A DNA stretch of 25,267 nucleotides from NCBI GenBank assembly GCA_937892255.1, contig CALAUL010000004.1:1-25267 (forward strand), in the 5' to 3' direction. The position numbers and the translations under genes are program-made. Below are positions 23,171 through 25,267 of this stretch, piece by piece (positions within the stretch are counted from its first letter, which is position 1; each line of letters starts with the position of its first letter). The notes under the pieces were generated by a model. The model was not told the DNA's origin and ran no database searches. It worked only from the letters and a program-made list of their open reading frames with translations. The DNA comes from an uncultured Bacteroidales bacterium (GTDB lineage: Bacteria > Bacteroidota > Bacteroidia > Bacteroidales > Marinilabiliaceae).

Positions 23171-24190
23171 CTATGCTTCAGAGCCGTTTAGACGCTCCTT
23201 AATCTTAGTCTCTATCTCTTCCTGAAGTTCGATATTGTCTTTCAAAATATTAAGCACGCTATCACGACCTTGTCCCAATTTCGACTCACCGTAGCTAAAC
23301 CACGAACCGCTCTTCTTGATGATATCCATATCTACAGCCAAATCCAATATCTCGCCTACCTTAGAAATACCCTCACCATAGCGAATCTCAAATTCTGCCT
23401 TACGGAAAGGAGGCGCAACTTTATTCTTGACAACCTTAACACGTGTCTGCGAACCAACAACCTCTTCGCCATCTTTAATAGCTGTCACTTTACGAATATC
23501 TATACGAATAGAGGCATAGAACTTAAGAGCATTACCGCCTGTCGTGGTCTCCGGATTGCCAAACATGACGCCTATCTTCTCACGCAACTGGTTAATGAAG
23601 ATACATGTGGTATTTGTCTTGTTGATAGTCGCCGTAAGTTTTCTAAGAGCCTGCGACATCAAACGTGCTTGCAAACCTACACGAGAGTCGCCCATATCGC
23701 CCTCTATCTCAGCTTTTGGAGTAAGTGCTGCAACAGAGTCAATGACTATGATGTCTATTGCCGAAGAACGAATAAGTTGGTCTGCTATTTCTAGTGCCTG
23801 TTCTCCGTTATCGGGCTGTGAGATAAGCATCTGATCCATATCTACGCCAAGCTTCTCTGCATAGAACTTATCAAAAGCATGCTCTGCATCGATAAACGCC
23901 GCTATACCTCCCATCTTTTGTGCCTCAGCAATAGCATGAATAGCGAGTGTCGTCTTACCCGATGACTCCGGACCATAAATCTCTATGACACGTCCGCGCG
24001 GATATCCTCCAACACCAAGAGCCAAATCCAAACCCAAAGAACCCGTAGGAATAACAGGTATCTGCTCTATCTTCTGATCGCCCATCTTCATAATCGTGCC
24101 CTTACCATAGGTCTTATCGATTTTATCCATCGTAAGCTTTAAAGCCTGCAACTTACTTGCTTTAACGCTGTCCATTTCCTGTTCTGCCAT
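23171..24190 (-). CDS. recA: Recombinase RecA
   Basis: ATP-dependent strand-exchange protein for homologous recombination and, where present, SOS induction by LexA cleavage. The 339 residues are of standard length. The Walker A motif GPESSGKT is at residues 73-80, followed by the conserved FIDAEHAFD, the Walker B-like IIVIDSVAALTPKAEIEG, and the L2 region FINQLREKIGVMFGNPETTTGGNALKFYAS. The C-terminus is short and acidic-poor compared with E. coli, as is common in Bacteroidetes. It converges on the AsmA gene with a shared terminator and is divergent from the lipoprotein at 24401. I could not identify a promoter or LexA-type operator in its 5' region. Confidence 0.98.
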   Translation of the reverse strand: MAEQEMDSVKASKLQALKLTMDKIDKTYGKGTIMKMGDQKIEQIPVIPTGSLGLDLALGVGGYPRGRVIEIYGPESSGKTTLAIHAIAEAQKMGGIAAFIDAEHAFDKFYAEKLGVDMDQMLISQPDNGEQALEIADQLIRSSAIDIIVIDSVAALTPKAEIEGDMGDSRVGLQARLMSQALRKLTATINKTNTTCIFINQLREKIGVMFGNPETTTGGNALKFYASIRIDIRKVTAIKDGEEVVGSQTRVKVVKNKVAPPFRKAEFEIRYGEGISKVGEILDLAVDMDIIKKSGSWFSYGESKLGQGRDSVLNILKDNIELQEEIETKIKERLNGSEA

Positions 24191-24333
24191 AACTTTTAAT
24201 TCATCTTACATAATTAGACCCCTAATTTAAAACGGCTTTTCTACTCGCACAAGTTTTTTGATGATTATTTTTCAATTAATTTGAACAGCTTCCCAGTCAT
24301 ATATGTTAAAAAAAATAATGTTAAAACATTTGG

Positions 24334-24351
24334 ATATATATATATATATAT
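24334..24351. repeat. (AT)9 dinucleotide repeat upstream of a lipoprotein gene
   Basis: Nine uninterrupted AT units lie 50 bases before the lipoprotein ATG. TTTG is found just before (24329-24332) and TATATTGG, one mismatch from TAnnTTTG, overlaps the right end (24346-24353), so the repeat sits in a possible promoter spacer. Confidence 0.7.
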
Positions 24352-24400
24352 TGGCCCCTGCTTTAAAAACTTAAACATACAAACCATTAATCACAAAACC

Positions 24401-24907
24401 ATGAGAAACAAAACAAATCTTAGTGTTATCAAGAAAAAATCTACTTTCTTGAAACGTGCCCTGCCGGTCTTGGGTTTTGCCGGCGCAACCCTGTTCACAT
24501 CATGTGAAAAAGACGAACCAACAATACCATTACATGACACTACTTATGTCTGGGGAACAGAAAACTATGCCCAAATATTCCCAACCGATAACGTTGTTGC
24601 CTCTGCTGATTCTACATCTGTACGCACCGTATATTTACACTCAGACGGCGTTTGGTGGGGCGGCGCATTTAACATGAGCCAATTGCGCGAATGGGTACTG
24701 GAACCAGTACTGAATGATATACCAGAACACAACCGCCATAAAATCAAAGGCTCAGGCATAATATATCGCCCAGCATTCAGAACAGACGACAAACAAATGT
24801 TCACCAAGCAATACGAAGATAGTGTATGGCTAAGCAAAATGGGCTTCATTATCAAAGACCCAGCATACGGGCCCGTTGCACGTGATGCATACGTTTATGG
24901 TCGCTAG
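24401..24907 (+). CDS. Lipoprotein of unknown function
   Basis: Protein of 168 residues. I start at the ATG at 24401: it gives a basic N-terminus (MRNKTNLSVIKKKS), a hydrophobic stretch (ALPVLGFAGATLF) and a lipobox TSC acylated near residue 35. The frame is open back to 24281 through AT-rich sequence that does not look coding. The mature part is rich in Trp, Tyr and charged residues, with VYLHSDGVWWGGAFNMSQLREWV and a segment RHKIKGSGIIYRPAF; it appears globular. I recognise no named family. Divergent from recA, with 210 bases between the two genes, and followed by tandem hairpins rather than a classical terminator. Confidence 0.75.
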   Translation: MRNKTNLSVIKKKSTFLKRALPVLGFAGATLFTSCEKDEPTIPLHDTTYVWGTENYAQIFPTDNVVASADSTSVRTVYLHSDGVWWGGAFNMSQLREWVLEPVLNDIPEHNRHKIKGSGIIYRPAFRTDDKQMFTKQYEDSVWLSKMGFIIKDPAYGPVARDAYVYGR

Positions 24908-24984
24908 GAAGCATATAATTAAGATTTTTTTATTGCTCGCAATATAAATATTAGCTGCCATCCAACGAACAATAATAAAATCAG

Positions 24985-25034
24985 AAGAGAATAGGCTTCT
25001 CTTGTCTCTGTGATTTTTTTCAAATCGCAGAGAC
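24985..25034. repeat. Two adjacent hairpins
   Basis: AAGAGAA (24985-24991) pairs with TTCTCTT (24997-25003). Immediately next, GTCTCTGTGATTT (25004-25016) pairs with AAATCGCAGAGAC (25022-25034) over 13 bp with one G-T pair. No T-run follows either on plus or minus. They may end the lipoprotein transcript or belong to a small structured RNA. Confidence 0.55.
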
Positions 25035-25133
25035 ATAATATCATAGAGTCCTAAATTTATCATCTGCGCACAACATACAGCTTCGCTCGTCGAAATATAG
25101 CATGAACAAAAAAGAAACTTTTTCATCAAATCT

Positions 25134-25164
25134 TTTGCAATAATCAAAAATAGATATACCTTTG
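25134..25164 (+). promoter_or_regulatory. Promoter of tRNA-Ser
   Basis: TTTG at 25134-25137, exactly 19 bases, then TACCTTTG at 25157-25164: a full match to the Bacteroidetes consensus TTTG-N19-21-TAnnTTTG. It lies 42 bases before the mature tRNA 5' end and is the best promoter in the window. Confidence 0.8.
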
Positions 25165-25206
25165 CAATCGCAATGACGAAGTCAGATCAACGTTCTTATG
25201 GGTATT

Positions 25207-25267
25207 GGAGAGTTGGGTGAGTGGCTGAAACCACCAGTTTGCTAAACTGACGTACGGGTAACCGTAC
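25207..25267 (+). tRNA. tRNA-Ser(GCU), cut off by the window end
   Basis: Starts GGAGAGT (acceptor 5' strand). The D-stem pairs GGT with ACC. The anticodon stem is CAGT/ACTG around the loop TTGCTAA, with anticodon GCT reading AGC/AGU serine codons. A long variable arm follows (TACGG-GTAA-CCGTA), which is diagnostic of a class II tRNA such as serine. The T-arm and 3' acceptor lie beyond the window. Confidence 0.93.

Larger units (their letters stand above)
24908..25206. other. Non-coding gap before tRNA-Ser
   Basis: About 300 AT-rich bases with no gene. It holds two back-to-back hairpins (24985-25034) and the tRNA promoter (25134-25164). A TTTTTTT run at 24925-24931 follows the lipoprotein stop without a clear stem. 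Confidence 0.6.

Noticed and set aside
23270..23794. Plus-strand 174-codon open frame within recA
   Set aside because: It is antisense to the recA core, which is certain; long shadow frames are common opposite conserved genes.

Overview
The window reads as chromosomal DNA of a Bacteroidota member, most likely order Bacteroidales. The evidence is the -7 promoter element TAnnTTTG at several gene starts (one with TTTG exactly 19 bases upstream), start codons without strong Shine-Dalgarno sequences, lineage-typical families (DUF4286, MORN_2 proteins, reg_prop/SpoIIE sensor, large AsmA-like protein) and many short lipoproteins. It is mostly core housekeeping DNA with a small accessory-looking left end. 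I see no transposase, integrase, CRISPR array or complete prophage.

Layout. Positions 1-1362: a CI-like XRE regulator followed by about 0.9 kb of non-coding DNA rich in direct repeats and palindromes. Positions 1363-3827 (minus strand): a three-gene unit of a secreted MORN-repeat protein, a fucosyltransferase-like enzyme and a family 2 glycosyltransferase, probably for surface glycan synthesis. Positions 3940-9298 (plus): a membrane-anchored M23 peptidase, dxr (isoprenoid precursor synthesis) and a 1079-residue beta-propeller/SpoIIE phosphatase sensor. Positions 9365-11452 (minus): DUF4286-ruvC-queA. Positions 11616-15664 (plus): a NUDIX hydrolase, an Ig-like lipoprotein, a small membrane protein, greA and a HIT protein, with terminators before greA and after the HIT gene. 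Positions 15665-16223: non-coding, with a terminator, an 11-bp tandem repeat and a decayed-looking reading frame. Positions 16233-23047 (plus): a tightly packed cluster of polyprenol-phosphate sugar transferase, dihydroorotase (pyrC), a small lipoprotein, a UshA-like 5'-nucleotidase and an AsmA-like protein. Positions 23171-24190 (minus): recA, separated from the AsmA gene by a two-way terminator. Positions 24401-24907: an unknown lipoprotein preceded by an (AT)9 repeat. A tRNA-Ser(GCU) with a textbook promoter runs off the right edge.

Together the genes cover envelope building and remodelling (glycosyltransferases, M23, AsmA, lipoproteins, isoprenoid supply), DNA repair (ruvC, recA), tRNA modification (queA), transcript elongation (greA) and pyrimidine synthesis and nucleotide salvage (pyrC, nucleotidase). 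I found no convincing new multi-gene system. The best leads are the repeat/palindrome module at 632-957, the repeat-bearing decayed frame at 15774-15965, the SpoIIE sensor without a visible partner, and the (AT)9 tract in a possible promoter spacer.
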